Assembly: GCA_015066785.1 (NCBI GenBank)
Contig: SVNT01000005.1
Span: 124,001-188,000 of the forward strand
DNA: 64,000 bases
Reading direction: 5' to 3'
From: Ruminococcus sp.
Lineage (GTDB): Bacteria > Bacillota > Clostridia > Oscillospirales > Ruminococcaceae
The position numbers and the translations under genes were made by a program. The notes beneath the pieces were generated by a model that was not told the DNA's origin, did no database searches, and worked only from the letters and a program-made list of their open reading frames with translations. Below are positions 54,972 to 64,000 of this stretch, piece by piece (positions within the stretch are counted from its first letter, which is position 1; each line of letters starts with the position of its first letter).

Positions 54972-56435
54972 GTGAAAGATATCAGTCAGACAGGCATCGA
55001 AAAAAAGAACAGACCTGTTAAGGTCATGCAGTTCGGTGAAGGGAATTTCCTCAGGGCGTTCGTTGATTATATGATTGACATTCTCAACGAAAAGACAGAT
55101 TTCAATGGTAACATCGTTCTTGTAAAGCCGATTGAATTTGGTTCGATTGAACAGTTCGGCAAGCAGGATAACCTTTATACAGTATATTTAAGAGGTCTTG
55201 AGAACGGAAAAGAGACCATAATAAAAAGAACAATCACAAGCATAGAAAAAGCAATCGCCTGCAACGAGCAGTACGAAGAATACGCAGAGCTTGCAAAATC
55301 GGATACATTAAGATACATAGTATCTAATACAACCGAGGCGGGAATCACACTTGACCTCAGCGACAAGTTGGATATGTGCCCGCCGAAAAGCTACCCCGCA
55401 AAGCTCACAAAGTTCCTCTACGAGAGATTTGTTCACTTCGGCGGTGACAATTCAAAGGGACTTGTAATTCTTCCTGTTGAGCTTATCGACGATAACGGTA
55501 AGGAGCTCAAGCGATGCGTAAAGGCGCTCTCAGAGGCGTGGGCGCTCGGAAGTGACTTCGACAAGTGGCTTTATGATGCGTGTGTATTTACAAGCACACT
55601 TGTGGACAGAATAGTTACCGGCTATCCGAGAGAGGAAGACAAGAAAATCTTCGAAGAATTCGGATACGAAGACAAGCTCATCGTTACGGGAGAGCCGTTT
55701 GCACTCTGGGTTATCGAGTCAGACAAGGACATCAGCGAAGAACTTCCTTTCGGAAAGGCTGACCTCCCCGTAGTTTTCACGGACAACCACAAGCCTTACA
55801 AACAGCGTAAGGTAAGAATCCTCAACGGTGCGCACACATCATTCGTGCTTGCGTCGTATCTCGCAGGAAATGACTATGTCGGACAGTCAATGGACGACGA
55901 GCTTATGTATAAATTTATGTACAATACAATTTTTGATGAAGTCATTCCAACGCTTGAACTTCCGAAGAACGAGCTTGAGGATTTCGCAAATGCGGTAATC
56001 GACAGATTCAAAAACCCGTTTATCAAGCACGCTTTGCTTTCTATTTCACTCAACAGCGTGTCAAAATGGAAAGCAAGATGTATGCCGAGCTTCACGGAAT
56101 ATATAAAGAGAACAGGAAAGCTCCCCGCACACCTTACATTCTCGCTTGCATCGCTTATAGCATTCTACAACGGCAGCGAAATAAAGGACGGAGCGCTTAT
56201 CGGAAACAGAAACGGCGAAGAATATCAGATAAAGGACGATGCTTTTGTACTTGAATTCTTTGCAAAGAATTCTTCTCTCCCGTCAGACGAGCTGGCACAG
56301 CTTACGCTCTCGGATGAGCGTTTCTGGGGCAAGGACCTCACAGCACTCGAAGGTGTGAAGGACGCAGTGGCAGGCTACATCGAAGAAATCAGAACACTCG
56401 GAATGAGAAAAGCACTCGAAAAGAATTTCGGATAG
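54972..56435 (+). CDS. uxaB: Tagaturonate reductase (altronate oxidoreductase)
   Basis: 487 residues. Reduces tagaturonate to altronate with NADH. KVMQFGEGNFLRAFVDYMID is the N-terminal nucleotide-binding segment of polyol dehydrogenases; KPYKQRKVRILNGAHT and the lysine in KHALLSISLNSVSKWKAR (the active region) follow. GTG start after GAGG. First gene of the operon. Confidence 0.95.
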   Translation: MKDISQTGIEKKNRPVKVMQFGEGNFLRAFVDYMIDILNEKTDFNGNIVLVKPIEFGSIEQFGKQDNLYTVYLRGLENGKETIIKRTITSIEKAIACNEQYEEYAELAKSDTLRYIVSNTTEAGITLDLSDKLDMCPPKSYPAKLTKFLYERFVHFGGDNSKGLVILPVELIDDNGKELKRCVKALSEAWALGSDFDKWLYDACVFTSTLVDRIVTGYPREEDKKIFEEFGYEDKLIVTGEPFALWVIESDKDISEELPFGKADLPVVFTDNHKPYKQRKVRILNGAHTSFVLASYLAGNDYVGQSMDDELMYKFMYNTIFDEVIPTLELPKNELEDFANAVIDRFKNPFIKHALLSISLNSVSKWKARCMPSFTEYIKRTGKLPAHLTFSLASLIAFYNGSEIKDGALIGNRNGEEYQIKDDAFVLEFFAKNSSLPSDELAQLTLSDERFWGKDLTALEGVKDAVAGYIEEIRTLGMRKALEKNFG

Positions 56436-56452
56436 AAACGAAGGAGATAGCG

Positions 56453-57937
56453 ATGCAGGTTATTAAGATAAACGAAAATGATAATGTTGCGGTAGCGGTT
56501 GAGGCAATCAAAAAAGGCACAATCATAAATGTCGACAACAATTATATCGAAGTACTGCAGCGCATTCCCGCAGGACATAAGGTTGCAATCCAGCCGATAA
56601 AGGCGGCGACACCCGTAATAAAGTACGGCTATTCAATAGGAAATGCCGTGAACGAAATAAAACCCGGCGAGTGGGTTCACACACACAACCTTAAAACAGC
56701 ACTTTCGGGGCTTATAGATTACAGCTACGAGCCTATTCATTCAAGAAGAAAGCACGACGAGGTCGTTCCCGTTCAGTATGACGGTTTCGTAAGAAAAGAC
56801 GGCAGAGTCGGCGTCAGAAACGAAATATGGATTATTCCTACCGTCGGCTGCGTGAACGGAGTGGCACAGTCACTTGAAAAGCAGGCAGCATCGCTTGTCA
56901 AAGGAAGCATTGACGGAGTGGTAGCGTTCCCGCATCCTTACGGTTGTTCACAGCTCGGTGAGGACCAGGAGAACACAAGAAAAATCCTTTCGGACCTTGT
57001 AAATCATTCCAACGCAGGAGGAGTTCTTGTTGTTGGTCTCGGCTGTGAAAACAGCGGAATAGAAGTACTCAAGGAATACATCGGAGATTACGATGAAAAC
57101 AGAGTGAAATTCCTCAAATGTCAGGATTTCGAAGACGAAATTGCTGAGGGAATGAAACTCATAGGCGAGCTTATTGAATACGCTGAGAATTTCGAGAGAG
57201 AAAAGGTAAGCGCAGGAAAGCTCGTTGTAGGTCTTAAATGCGGCGGTTCCGACGGACTTTCGGGAATTACCGCAAACCCATTGGTAGGAAGATTTTCAGA
57301 CCTTCTCGTTGAACAGGGCGGAACAACAATTCTCACTGAGGTGCCGGAAATGTTCGGTGCTGAAACGATACTGATGAACAGAGCCACAAACGAAGAAGTG
57401 TTCAACAAAACGGTAGACCTTGTAAACAACTTCAAATGCTACTTTGAAAGCAACGGTCAGCCGATATACGAAAACCCCTCTCCCGGAAACAAGGAGGGCG
57501 GAATTTCAACCCTCGAGGATAAATCCCTCGGATGCACACAGAAGTCGGGAACATCCGAAGTAAAGGGCGTTCTTGAATACGGAGAAAGAGTGAATGAAAC
57601 AGGACTCAACCTTCTCTCAGCACCGGGGAATGACCTGGTTGCAGCGACAGCCCTTGCGGCATCGGGAGCGCACATAGTTCTCTTCACCACAGGCAGAGGA
57701 ACACCGTTCGCATCACCCGTTCCGACAATCAAAATTGCCAGCAACACTCCTCTCGCAGAGAAAAAGGCAAACTGGATAGACTTCAATGCGGGGCCTATTG
57801 CTGAAGACAAAACAATAGACGATCTTGCAGGACTTCTTCTCAGGCTGGTGCTTGAGGTTGCCTCGGGCAAGAAGGTCAAGAGCGAGATTTCAGGCTATCA
57901 CGATATGGCAATATTCAAAAAAGGAGTTACATTATAA
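56453..57937 (+). CDS. uxaA: Altronate dehydratase
   Basis: 494 residues. Dehydrates D-altronate to KDG. The N-terminal SAF domain (about 1-85, with THNLKT) joins a catalytic domain with GRVGVRNEIWIIPTVGCVN, FPHPYGCSQLGEDQENT and LKCGGSDGLSG. Full length. The stop overlaps the eda start in TAATG. Confidence 0.96.
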   Translation: MQVIKINENDNVAVAVEAIKKGTIINVDNNYIEVLQRIPAGHKVAIQPIKAATPVIKYGYSIGNAVNEIKPGEWVHTHNLKTALSGLIDYSYEPIHSRRKHDEVVPVQYDGFVRKDGRVGVRNEIWIIPTVGCVNGVAQSLEKQAASLVKGSIDGVVAFPHPYGCSQLGEDQENTRKILSDLVNHSNAGGVLVVGLGCENSGIEVLKEYIGDYDENRVKFLKCQDFEDEIAEGMKLIGELIEYAENFEREKVSAGKLVVGLKCGGSDGLSGITANPLVGRFSDLLVEQGGTTILTEVPEMFGAETILMNRATNEEVFNKTVDLVNNFKCYFESNGQPIYENPSPGNKEGGISTLEDKSLGCTQKSGTSEVKGVLEYGERVNETGLNLLSAPGNDLVAATALAASGAHIVLFTTGRGTPFASPVPTIKIASNTPLAEKKANWIDFNAGPIAEDKTIDDLAGLLLRLVLEVASGKKVKSEISGYHDMAIFKKGVTL

Positions 57938-58899
57938 TGAATGCAGTAATCGAAGAAATATCAAAAATAGGTATTGTTCCCGTAATTGCGCTTGATGACG
58001 CAAAGGACGCAGAGCCTCTTGCAAAAGCACTCTGCGAAGGAGGGCTTCCCTGTGCGGAGGTTACCTTCAGAACAGCGGCGGCTGAGGAAAGCATCAGAAT
58101 AATGTCTGAAAAGTTCCCCCAGATGCTCGTCGGTGCAGGAACAGTCCTCAATCCCGAGCAGGTTGACCGTGCGGTAAACGCAGGTGCGAAGTTCATCGTA
58201 AGCCCCGGACTTAATCCCAAGACGGTTGCTTACTGCGTGAGCAAGAACATCCCGATAGTTCCCGGATGTGCAAACCCCAGCGATGTTGAGCAGGCTATCG
58301 AGCAGGGACTTGAGGTTGTAAAGTTCTTCCCCGCTGAACAGGCAGGCGGCCTCAAGATGATAAAGGCAATGAGCGCACCCTATACTTCCGTGAAGTTCAT
58401 GCCCACAGGCGGAATAAATGCGGATAACCTCATAGAATACCTCAACTTCAACAAGATTGTTGCTTGCGGCGGTTCGTGGATGGTAAGCAAGGATATGGTT
58501 ACTGCGGGAGAATTTGATAAGATTACAAAGCTCACAAGAGAAGCTGTTACAAAGATGCTCGGATTTGAGCTCAGGCATATCGGAATAAACGAAAACGACG
58601 AAAGCAGTGCCGAAAACACAGCGGCGGCATTCGAAAAGCTCTTCGGATTTGAAAAGAAGTCGGGCAACAGTTCGGTATTCGCAGGTACAGCGATAGAAGT
58701 TATGAAGTCGAAGTATCTCGGAGCTAACGGGCACATTGCAATCGGCACAAACTATATCGAAAGAGCAATCTACCACATGGAAAAGAACGGCGTTGAGTTT
58801 GACCGTGAAACAGAAAAGCGTGACGCAAAGGGAAATCTCAAGGCAATATATATCAAGGGTGAGTTCGGCGGCTTTGCAATTCACCTTGTGCAGAAATAA
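57937..58899 (+). CDS. eda: KDPG aldolase fused to a VOC/glyoxalase-like domain
   Basis: 320 residues. Residues 1-210 are a KDPG/KHG aldolase: E41 in CAEVTFRT, the Schiff-base lysine K129 in VVKFFPAEQ, and phosphate loop FMPTGG. Cleaves KDPG to pyruvate and glyceraldehyde-3-phosphate. Residues about 215-320 look like one VOC-fold module (HIGINENDE...AAAFEKLFGFE, GHIAIGTNYIERAIYHMEKNG). Canonical Eda ends near 210. Function of the extra domain unknown. Confidence 0.92.
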   Translation: MNAVIEEISKIGIVPVIALDDAKDAEPLAKALCEGGLPCAEVTFRTAAAEESIRIMSEKFPQMLVGAGTVLNPEQVDRAVNAGAKFIVSPGLNPKTVAYCVSKNIPIVPGCANPSDVEQAIEQGLEVVKFFPAEQAGGLKMIKAMSAPYTSVKFMPTGGINADNLIEYLNFNKIVACGGSWMVSKDMVTAGEFDKITKLTREAVTKMLGFELRHIGINENDESSAENTAAAFEKLFGFEKKSGNSSVFAGTAIEVMKSKYLGANGHIAIGTNYIERAIYHMEKNGVEFDRETEKRDAKGNLKAIYIKGEFGGFAIHLVQK

Positions 58900-58915
58900 G
58901 AAGGGAAGATAAGAA

Positions 58916-59941
58916 ATGTCCAAGAAAGTCATTACATTCGGTGAAATAATGCTCAGACTCGCACCCGAAGGCTATTACAGATTCGTTCAGGCTGAGTCTT
59001 TCGGAGCAACATACGGCGGCGGTGAGGCAAACGTTGCAGTATCGCTCGCAAATTACGGTTACGACGCAAAGTTCGTAACAAAGCTCCCTAAGCACGATAT
59101 CGGTCAGTGCGCAATAAACTCTCTCCGCAGATACGGCGTTGACACATCGTTCATTGCAAGAGGTGGCGACAGAGTAGGTATCTACTTCCTCGAAAAAGGT
59201 GCATCACAGAGACCTTCAAAGGTTATCTACGACAGAGCGGGTTCTTCAATCGCAACAGCGTCAAAGGATGACTTTGACTGGGATAAGATTTTCGACGGTG
59301 CAGACTGGTTCCACTTCACAGGAATCACTCCCGCACTCAACGATGACGTAGCTGCTATATGCCTCGACGCTTGTAAGGCTGCAAAGGAAAAGGGAATTAC
59401 AATCAGTTGCGACCTCAACTACCGCAACAAGCTCTGGTCGAAGGAAAAAGCAGGTCAGGTAATGGGTGAACTTTGCAAGTATGTCGATGTCTGCATCGCC
59501 AACGAAGAAGACGCAGGCGATGTATTCGGAATAAAGTCCGAAGGCACAGATGTTACAGCAGGCGAAGTAAACCACGAAGGCTACAAGTCAGTAGCAAAGC
59601 AGCTTGCAGACCGTTTCGGATTCAAGAAGGTTGCAATCACACTCCGCTCGTCAATTTCAGCTAACGATAACAAGTGGGCTGCAATGCTTTACGACGGAAC
59701 AGACTACTTCTTCAGCAAGAGCTACCTTATGCATATCGTTGATCGTGTAGGCGGCGGCGACAGCTTCGGCGGCGGACTTATCTACGCTTGCCTCGAAGGT
59801 TTTGACTCACAGAAGACAATCGAATATGCAGTAGCTGCAAGCTGTCTCAAGCACAGCATTGAAGGCGACTTCAATCAGGTATCCGTTGACGAGGTTCTCA
59901 AGCTCGCAGGCGGCGACGGTTCAGGAAGAGTACAGAGATAA
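58916..59941 (+). CDS. kdgK: 2-dehydro-3-deoxygluconokinase
   Basis: 341 residues, PfkB family. Phosphorylates KDG to [20 protein letters not shown] and [20 protein letters not shown] are the two family motifs; [11 protein letters not shown] is typical of KDG kinases. Placed right after eda and before kduI. AGGGAAGA precedes the ATG. Confidence 0.95.
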   Translation: MSKKVITFGEIMLRLAPEGYYRFVQAESFGATYGGGEANVAVSLANYGYDAKFVTKLPKHDIGQCAINSLRRYGVDTSFIARGGDRVGIYFLEKGASQRPSKVIYDRAGSSIATASKDDFDWDKIFDGADWFHFTGITPALNDDVAAICLDACKAAKEKGITISCDLNYRNKLWSKEKAGQVMGELCKYVDVCIANEEDAGDVFGIKSEGTDVTAGEVNHEGYKSVAKQLADRFGFKKVAITLRSSISANDNKWAAMLYDGTDYFFSKSYLMHIVDRVGGGDSFGGGLIYACLEGFDSQKTIEYAVAASCLKHSIEGDFNQVSVDEVLKLAGGDGSGRVQR

Positions 59942-59954
59942 GGAGAAAATCACA

Positions 59955-60800
59955 ATGGCAATGGAACTCAGAACAGCGGCATCACCGAAAGATGTCAAGA
60001 CTTACGATACAGCAAGACTCCGTGAGGAATTTCTCATTCAGGACCTTTTCAAGGTTGACGAGATAAAGACAATATACAGCCACATCGACAGAATTATCGT
60101 CGGTTCAGCTGTTCCTTCGGCAAAGAAACTCGTCCTCACAGCAGGAGAAGAAATCCGTGCGGAATACTTCCTCCAGAGAAGAGAAATGGGCGTAATCAAT
60201 ATCGGCGGCAAGGGTAAGATTACAGTTGACGGTACTGTTTACGAGCTTGGCTACAAGGACGGAATTTATATCGGAATGGGCTCGAAGGATATTACTTTTG
60301 AAAGCGACGACGCTTCAAAGCCCGCAAAGTTCTATTTCAACAGTGCACCCGCACACAAGACATATCCGACAGTGCTTATTACGCTTGACACAATCAAGCC
60401 TGAAAACAAGGTTGAGCTTGGTTCTCTCGAAGAATCAAACCACCGTGTAATCAACAAATACATTCTTCCGGGACAGGTAGAAAGCTGTCAGCTCGTAATG
60501 GGTATGACTGCTCTCAAGCCGGGAAGTGTATGGAACACAATGCCTTGTCATACTCACGACAGAAGAATGGAAGTTTACCTCTACTTTGAAGTGAGCGACG
60601 ACGCAGTAGTATTCCACTATATGGGCGAGCCTACGGAAACACGCCACATCGTTATGAGAAACGAAGAGGCTGTTATTTCTCCGAGCTGGTCAATTCACAG
60701 CGCATCCGGTACACAGGCGTACACATTCATCTGGGGAATGGTTGGTGAAAATCAGGCATTCGATGATATGGACCCTGTTGCTATGAAAGATTTAAAGTAA
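59955..60800 (+). CDS. kduI: 5-dehydro-4-deoxy-D-glucuronate isomerase
   Basis: 281 residues, cupin fold. Turns 5-keto-4-deoxyuronate, from unsaturated pectin monomers, into 2,5-diketo-3-deoxygluconate. Zinc ligands H199, H201 and E206 in [15 protein letters not shown]; a further His in [12 protein letters not shown] 59955 follows AAGGAG, 13 bases after kdgK. Confidence 0.96.
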   Translation: MAMELRTAASPKDVKTYDTARLREEFLIQDLFKVDEIKTIYSHIDRIIVGSAVPSAKKLVLTAGEEIRAEYFLQRREMGVINIGGKGKITVDGTVYELGYKDGIYIGMGSKDITFESDDASKPAKFYFNSAPAHKTYPTVLITLDTIKPENKVELGSLEESNHRVINKYILPGQVESCQLVMGMTALKPGSVWNTMPCHTHDRRMEVYLYFEVSDDAVVFHYMGEPTETRHIVMRNEEAVISPSWSIHSASGTQAYTFIWGMVGENQAFDDMDPVAMKDLK

Positions 60801-60818
60801 AGGAGGTTATACAGCATA

Positions 60819-61619
60819 ATGGATTTTTCGGAACAGTTTTCTCTTAAAGGCAAGGTTGCACTTGTAACAGGTGCTTCATACGGAATAGGCTTCGCTATTG
60901 CAAAAGCGATGGCAAACGCAGGCGCTACAATCGTATTCAACGACCTCAAGCAGGAGCTTGTCGATAAGGGAATTGCAGCATACAAGGAGCTTGGCATAGA
61001 CGCCAAGGGATATGTATGCGACGTAACAAACGAAGGACAGGTAAACAATCTTGTTGCGACAATCGAAAAGGAAGTCGGCGTTGTTGATATTCTCGTAAAC
61101 AATGCAGGTATCATCAAGCGTATTCCGATGTGCGATATGTCGGCTGACGAGTTCAGACTCGTAATAGATGTTGACCTCAATGCTCCGTTTATTGTATCCA
61201 AGGCAGTTATTCCCTCAATGATTAAAAAGGGACACGGAAAAATTATCAACATCTGTTCGATGATGTCAGAGCTTGGTCGTGAAACGGTTTCTGCTTATGC
61301 GGCAGCGAAGGGCGGACTCAAGATGCTTACAAAGAATATTGCGTCGGAATACGGCGAGTACAACATTCAGTGTAACGGTATCGGCCCGGGATATATCGCA
61401 ACTCCGCAGACTGCTCCGCTCAGAGAAGTACAGCCCGATGGAGAAAGACATCCGTTTGACAAGTTCATCATTTCAAAGACGCCCGCAGCAAGATGGGGAG
61501 ACCCCGAGGACCTCGGAGGGCCTGCAGTATTCCTTGCGTCAGATGCGTCAAACTTCGTAAACGGTCACATTCTTTATGTTGACGGCGGAATTCTCGCTTA
61601 CATCGGTAAGCAGCCGTAA
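60819..61619 (+). CDS. kduD: 2-deoxy-D-gluconate/KDG 5-dehydrogenase (SDR family)
   Basis: 266 residues, Rossmann fold. TGASYGIG binds NAD(H); NNAGI and S-YAAAK give the catalytic triad. The product family includes KduD and gluconate 5-dehydrogenase; placement next to kduI favours KduD, which makes KDG from 2,5-diketo-3-deoxygluconate. AAAGGAGG precedes the ATG. Last gene before the transporter gene. Confidence 0.92.
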   Translation: MDFSEQFSLKGKVALVTGASYGIGFAIAKAMANAGATIVFNDLKQELVDKGIAAYKELGIDAKGYVCDVTNEGQVNNLVATIEKEVGVVDILVNNAGIIKRIPMCDMSADEFRLVIDVDLNAPFIVSKAVIPSMIKKGHGKIINICSMMSELGRETVSAYAAAKGGLKMLTKNIASEYGEYNIQCNGIGPGYIATPQTAPLREVQPDGERHPFDKFIISKTPAARWGDPEDLGGPAVFLASDASNFVNGHILYVDGGILAYIGKQP

Positions 61620-61632
61620 AAAACATCAACCC

Positions 61633-61662
61633 GATATTTTCAGCATAACGCTGTAAAATATA
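61633..61662 (+). other. Imperfect hairpin between kduD and the binding-protein gene
   Basis: ATATTTTCAGC pairs with GCTGTAAAATAT with one bulge; no T run. Possibly an RNA processing or weak termination site. Confidence 0.45.
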
Positions 61663-61687
61663 CACTTATTTTAAGGAGAGTTTTATT

Positions 61688-63058
61688 ATGAGAAGTATGA
61701 AGAAAATCCTCGCAGGTCTTCTCGGACTTGCAATGCTCGGTTCATTCACAGCTTGCGCATCAGATGCAGGCAATGAACCCGCAAACACAACAGCTGCAGC
61801 AGGCGGCGACACAACAACAGCAGCAGCTGCAGAATCCAAGCTTCCTTCAGAAGAAGGCGAAATCACAATCAAGATTTCATGGTGGGGCGGTGACTCAAGA
61901 CACGAAGCTACACAGAATGCTATCAACGCATTCATGGCTAAGAACCCCAACATCAAGGTTGAAACAAACTTCGGTGCATGGTCAGGATGGGAAGACGCAA
62001 TGTCTACATCATTCTACGCTGGTACAGCTCCTGACGTAAACCAGGTTAACTGGAACTGGATCGAAAACTACAGCGGCGACGGAAGCGTATTCCTTGATAT
62101 GAACACAGTATCAGAATACTTTGACCTCTCAACATACTCAGAGTCAGCTCTCAACCAGTGTGTAGTTGCTGACGAACTCCAGGCTATCCCTGTTTCGATG
62201 ACAGGCCGTATCTTCTACTGGAACAAGTCAACATTTGACAAGGCTGGTATCGATACACCCAAGTCACTCGCTGACCTCATGGCTGCCGGTGAAACATTCA
62301 AGACAAAGCTCGGCGACGATTACTATCCTCTCGCTCTCGGCGAATACGACAGAGCAATCCTTATGGTTTACTACCTCGAATCAGTATACGGTAAGGCTTG
62401 GGTAGAAAACGGCAAGCTCAACTACACAGAAGAAGAAATTGCTAAGGGTCTCGAATTCATCGAATCACTCGAAGCTGCACACGTAACACCTACAATCGCT
62501 ACAATCCTCGGCGACGGTGCTGAATCACTCGACAAGAACCCCAAGTGGATGGACGGTAAATATGCTGGTATCTTCGAATGGGATTCATCAGCTTCAAAGT
62601 TCGGTAAGGCTCTTAACGAAGGTCAGGAATTCATCGTTGGTGACTACTTCAAGGATATGGGTAGCTACCAGGGCGGATTTGCTAAGGTTTCACTCGCATT
62701 CGCTATTTCAGAAAACACAAAGTACCCTGCAGAATGTGCAATGCTCCTCAACTTCCTTCTCAACGAACCCGAAGGAACAGCTATCATGGCTTCAGAGCGT
62801 GGTATCCCCCTCAGCACAGCTGCTCTCGAAACATGTAAGTCACAGAACCTCCTCAACGAAATGGTAGCAGAAGCTAACGGCAAGGTTCTTGCTTGGGTAG
62901 ATTATCCTCTCGATACACAGTTCGAAAACGCTGCTCTCAAGGGCAACCCTGACGGTGTTTACTATGATGTATTCGGCGGACTCAGCTACGATGAATACAC
63001 ACCCGCAGAAGCTGCAAAGATTCTTGCTGAAGGTGTAACAGAAGTTCTTAACGGCTAA
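61688..63058 (+). CDS. Extracellular sugar-binding lipoprotein of an ABC importer
   Basis: 456 residues. A signal peptide (MKKILAGLLGLAMLGSFTAC) ends in a lipobox-like FTAC with C23; a Thr/Ala-rich linker follows, then a family-1 solute-binding domain (ITIKISWWGGDSRHEATQNA and YAGTAPDVNQVNW). Codon use is highly biased, as for an abundant protein. The operon context suggests pectin or rhamnogalacturonan oligomers. No permease gene lies before the window edge. AAGGAG precedes the ATG. Confidence 0.92.
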   Translation: MRSMKKILAGLLGLAMLGSFTACASDAGNEPANTTAAAGGDTTTAAAAESKLPSEEGEITIKISWWGGDSRHEATQNAINAFMAKNPNIKVETNFGAWSGWEDAMSTSFYAGTAPDVNQVNWNWIENYSGDGSVFLDMNTVSEYFDLSTYSESALNQCVVADELQAIPVSMTGRIFYWNKSTFDKAGIDTPKSLADLMAAGETFKTKLGDDYYPLALGEYDRAILMVYYLESVYGKAWVENGKLNYTEEEIAKGLEFIESLEAAHVTPTIATILGDGAESLDKNPKWMDGKYAGIFEWDSSASKFGKALNEGQEFIVGDYFKDMGSYQGGFAKVSLAFAISENTKYPAECAMLLNFLLNEPEGTAIMASERGIPLSTAALETCKSQNLLNEMVAEANGKVLAWVDYPLDTQFENAALKGNPDGVYYDVFGGLSYDEYTPAEAAKILAEGVTEVLNG

Positions 63059-63091
63059 TTCGGCTCATCATAAAATCCAAACCGATTGCTT

Positions 63092-63118
63092 TCCTCCGCC
63101 TCGTAATGAGGCGGAGGG
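63092..63118 (+). other. mRNA hairpin after the binding-protein gene
   Basis: CCTCCGCCTC and GAGGCGGAGG form a perfect 10-bp stem with loop GTAAT, and no T run follows. Such hairpins after binding-protein genes often protect the upstream mRNA from 3' decay. Confidence 0.72.
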
Positions 63119-63143
63119 ATAAGTATCGGCAGGGAGGATAAAT

Positions 63144-64000
63144 ATGTCAACCATAAAATTTATAAACGATTTTCTCGACAACTATACGAACTACAAAAAA
63201 TACTGGAACTACGAAGACGGCTGCGTTCTTATGGGATGTCAGCAGCTTTATCAGGCAACCTCAGATAAAAAGTATCTTGATTTCATCATCAGATACCTTG
63301 AACCCGTTATTGAAGAAAACGGAACGATAACAAACTTTGAATTCGGCAAGCATAACATTGACAGCTTCAACGCCGGAAAGATACTCTTCCTTGTTTACGA
63401 AGAAACAGGAAACGAAAAATACAGAAAAGCAATCGAATTTCTCATGGACAACCTGAAGGAACAGCCCAGAACGAGCGAAGGCAACTTCTTCCACAAGGCG
63501 ATATATCCCAATCAGGTATGGCTCGACGGACTCTATATGGCACAGCCTTTTTATATGGAGTATGAAACAAAATACAATAAAAAAGAAAATTACAATGACA
63601 TACTGAATCAGTTCAGGAATGTCAGAAAATATATGTACGACCCCGAAAAAAATCTTTATTATCACGGTTATGACGAGGCAAAGGTTCAGCCGTGGGCAGA
63701 TAAGGAAACGGGACTCTCGAAAAACTTCTGGCTCAGGTCAATGGGCTGGTGGCTCATGGCTCTCATTGATGTAATTGATATTATGTCGGAAGAAATGTAC
63801 GAGCATTATCGTGAGCTTTGCGATATCTTCAAGGAAACCGTCGAAGGTATCCTCAGGTATCAGGACAAAGACAGCAAGCTCTTCTATCAGGTAATCGACC
63901 ACGCAGACACCGAAGGTAACTACACAGAAACCTCGGGAAGCGCAATGGTTGCATACGCTGTGATGAAAGCGGCAAGACTTGAAGTTATAAGCTACGAAAA
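63144..64000 (+). CDS. GH105 unsaturated rhamnogalacturonyl hydrolase, partial
   Basis: The frame is open to the right edge (285 residues visible). QVWLDGLYMAQPFY holds the likely catalytic aspartate D128, and FWLRSMGWWLMAL is the conserved helix of the (alpha/alpha)6 barrel, as in YteR/YesR. GH105 removes the unsaturated galacturonic acid end left by pectin or rhamnogalacturonan lyases. No signal peptide, so it acts inside, on imported oligomers. GGGAGG precedes the ATG. Product feeds kduI/kduD. Confidence 0.88.
   Translation, partial: MSTIKFINDFLDNYTNYKKYWNYEDGCVLMGCQQLYQATSDKKYLDFIIRYLEPVIEENGTITNFEFGKHNIDSFNAGKILFLVYEETGNEKYRKAIEFLMDNLKEQPRTSEGNFFHKAIYPNQVWLDGLYMAQPFYMEYETKYNKKENYNDILNQFRNVRKYMYDPEKNLYYHGYDEAKVQPWADKETGLSKNFWLRSMGWWLMALIDVIDIMSEEMYEHYRELCDIFKETVEGILRYQDKDSKLFYQVIDHADTEGNYTETSGSAMVAYAVMKAARLEVISYE

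Noticed and set aside
57961-58932. 323-residue open frame antisense to eda
   Set aside because: Same reason: shadow of a strongly supported gene, cysteine-rich without motif.

Overview
The window looks like a chromosomal segment of a low-to-mid GC, anaerobic, fibre-degrading Clostridia member, most like a Ruminococcus-type organism. This is inferred from strong Shine-Dalgarno sites, frequent TTG starts, the clostridial F-type ATP synthase operon, the GlgC/GlgD glycogen pair, sporulation genes (spoIIE, a spoVB-type flippase), an indolepyruvate:ferredoxin oxidoreductase and a pectin/uronate catabolic cluster. I did no database search. No intact mobile element or CRISPR array is visible.

Layout. 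1-2.3 kb: the end of an HD-GYP protein, an acyl-CoA synthetase and tRNA-Leu(UAA). 2.4-9.6 kb: a complete ATP synthase operon (atpZ-I-B-E-F-H-A-G-D-C) whose c subunit carries a two-carboxylate, Na+-type ion site. 9.6-13.4 kb: a radical-SAM activase-like gene, dCMP deaminase, rsmA, a CPBP protease and a hypothetical gene. 13.4-16.2 kb: a 93-bp tandem repeat and spoIIE. 16.3-22.6 kb: glycogen synthesis (glgB-C-D, then glgA from its own promoter). 22.7-25.7 kb: a CarD-like regulator, a SARP/BTAD-type regulator facing an apparent small RNA, and several small proteins. 25.7-33 kb: pyridoxal kinase, trmL, degV, then pgk-tpiA-gpmI with a small membrane protein and a GLUG-repeat protein. 33-36 kb: HU, mazG and a SpoVB-type flippase. 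36-42.7 kb: aminotransferase-trpS-iorA-iorB-paaK-ACT, an aryl-acid/aromatic amino acid module, closed by a 260-bp palindrome. 43-49.3 kb: a MATE transporter, trmB, a CmpB-type membrane protein, tRNA-Leu(GAG), a sirtuin, repeats, tRNA-Ser(GGA) with a duplicated 3' end, and a PASTA pseudokinase. 49.5-64 kb: uronate/pectin catabolism.

How the last block works together: GH105 (partial at the right edge) and the solute-binding lipoprotein suggest import and cleavage of unsaturated pectin oligomers. KduI and KduD turn the unsaturated monomer product into 2-keto-3-deoxygluconate (KDG). UxaC, UxaB and UxaA turn galacturonate into KDG. KdgK phosphorylates KDG and the Eda-VOC fusion cleaves KDPG. A LacI-family regulator is encoded beside uxaC. 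Near-identical 14-bp palindromes sit in three promoters of the block (kdgK-like, lacI-uxaC, uxaB operon), and a fourth site matches the CcpA cre consensus.

Most worth a second look: the 11-bp-spaced repeats upstream of an apparent ~100-nt RNA beside the SARP-like gene; the 260-bp palindrome; the 93-bp repeat family found at two loci with the same period; the duplicated tRNA-Ser 3' end plus terminator; the zinc-ribbon/PASTA pseudokinase; the lysine-alanine tail on GlgB; and the two-carboxylate c subunit. Promoter, operator and terminator calls come from reading motifs and base-pairing by eye.
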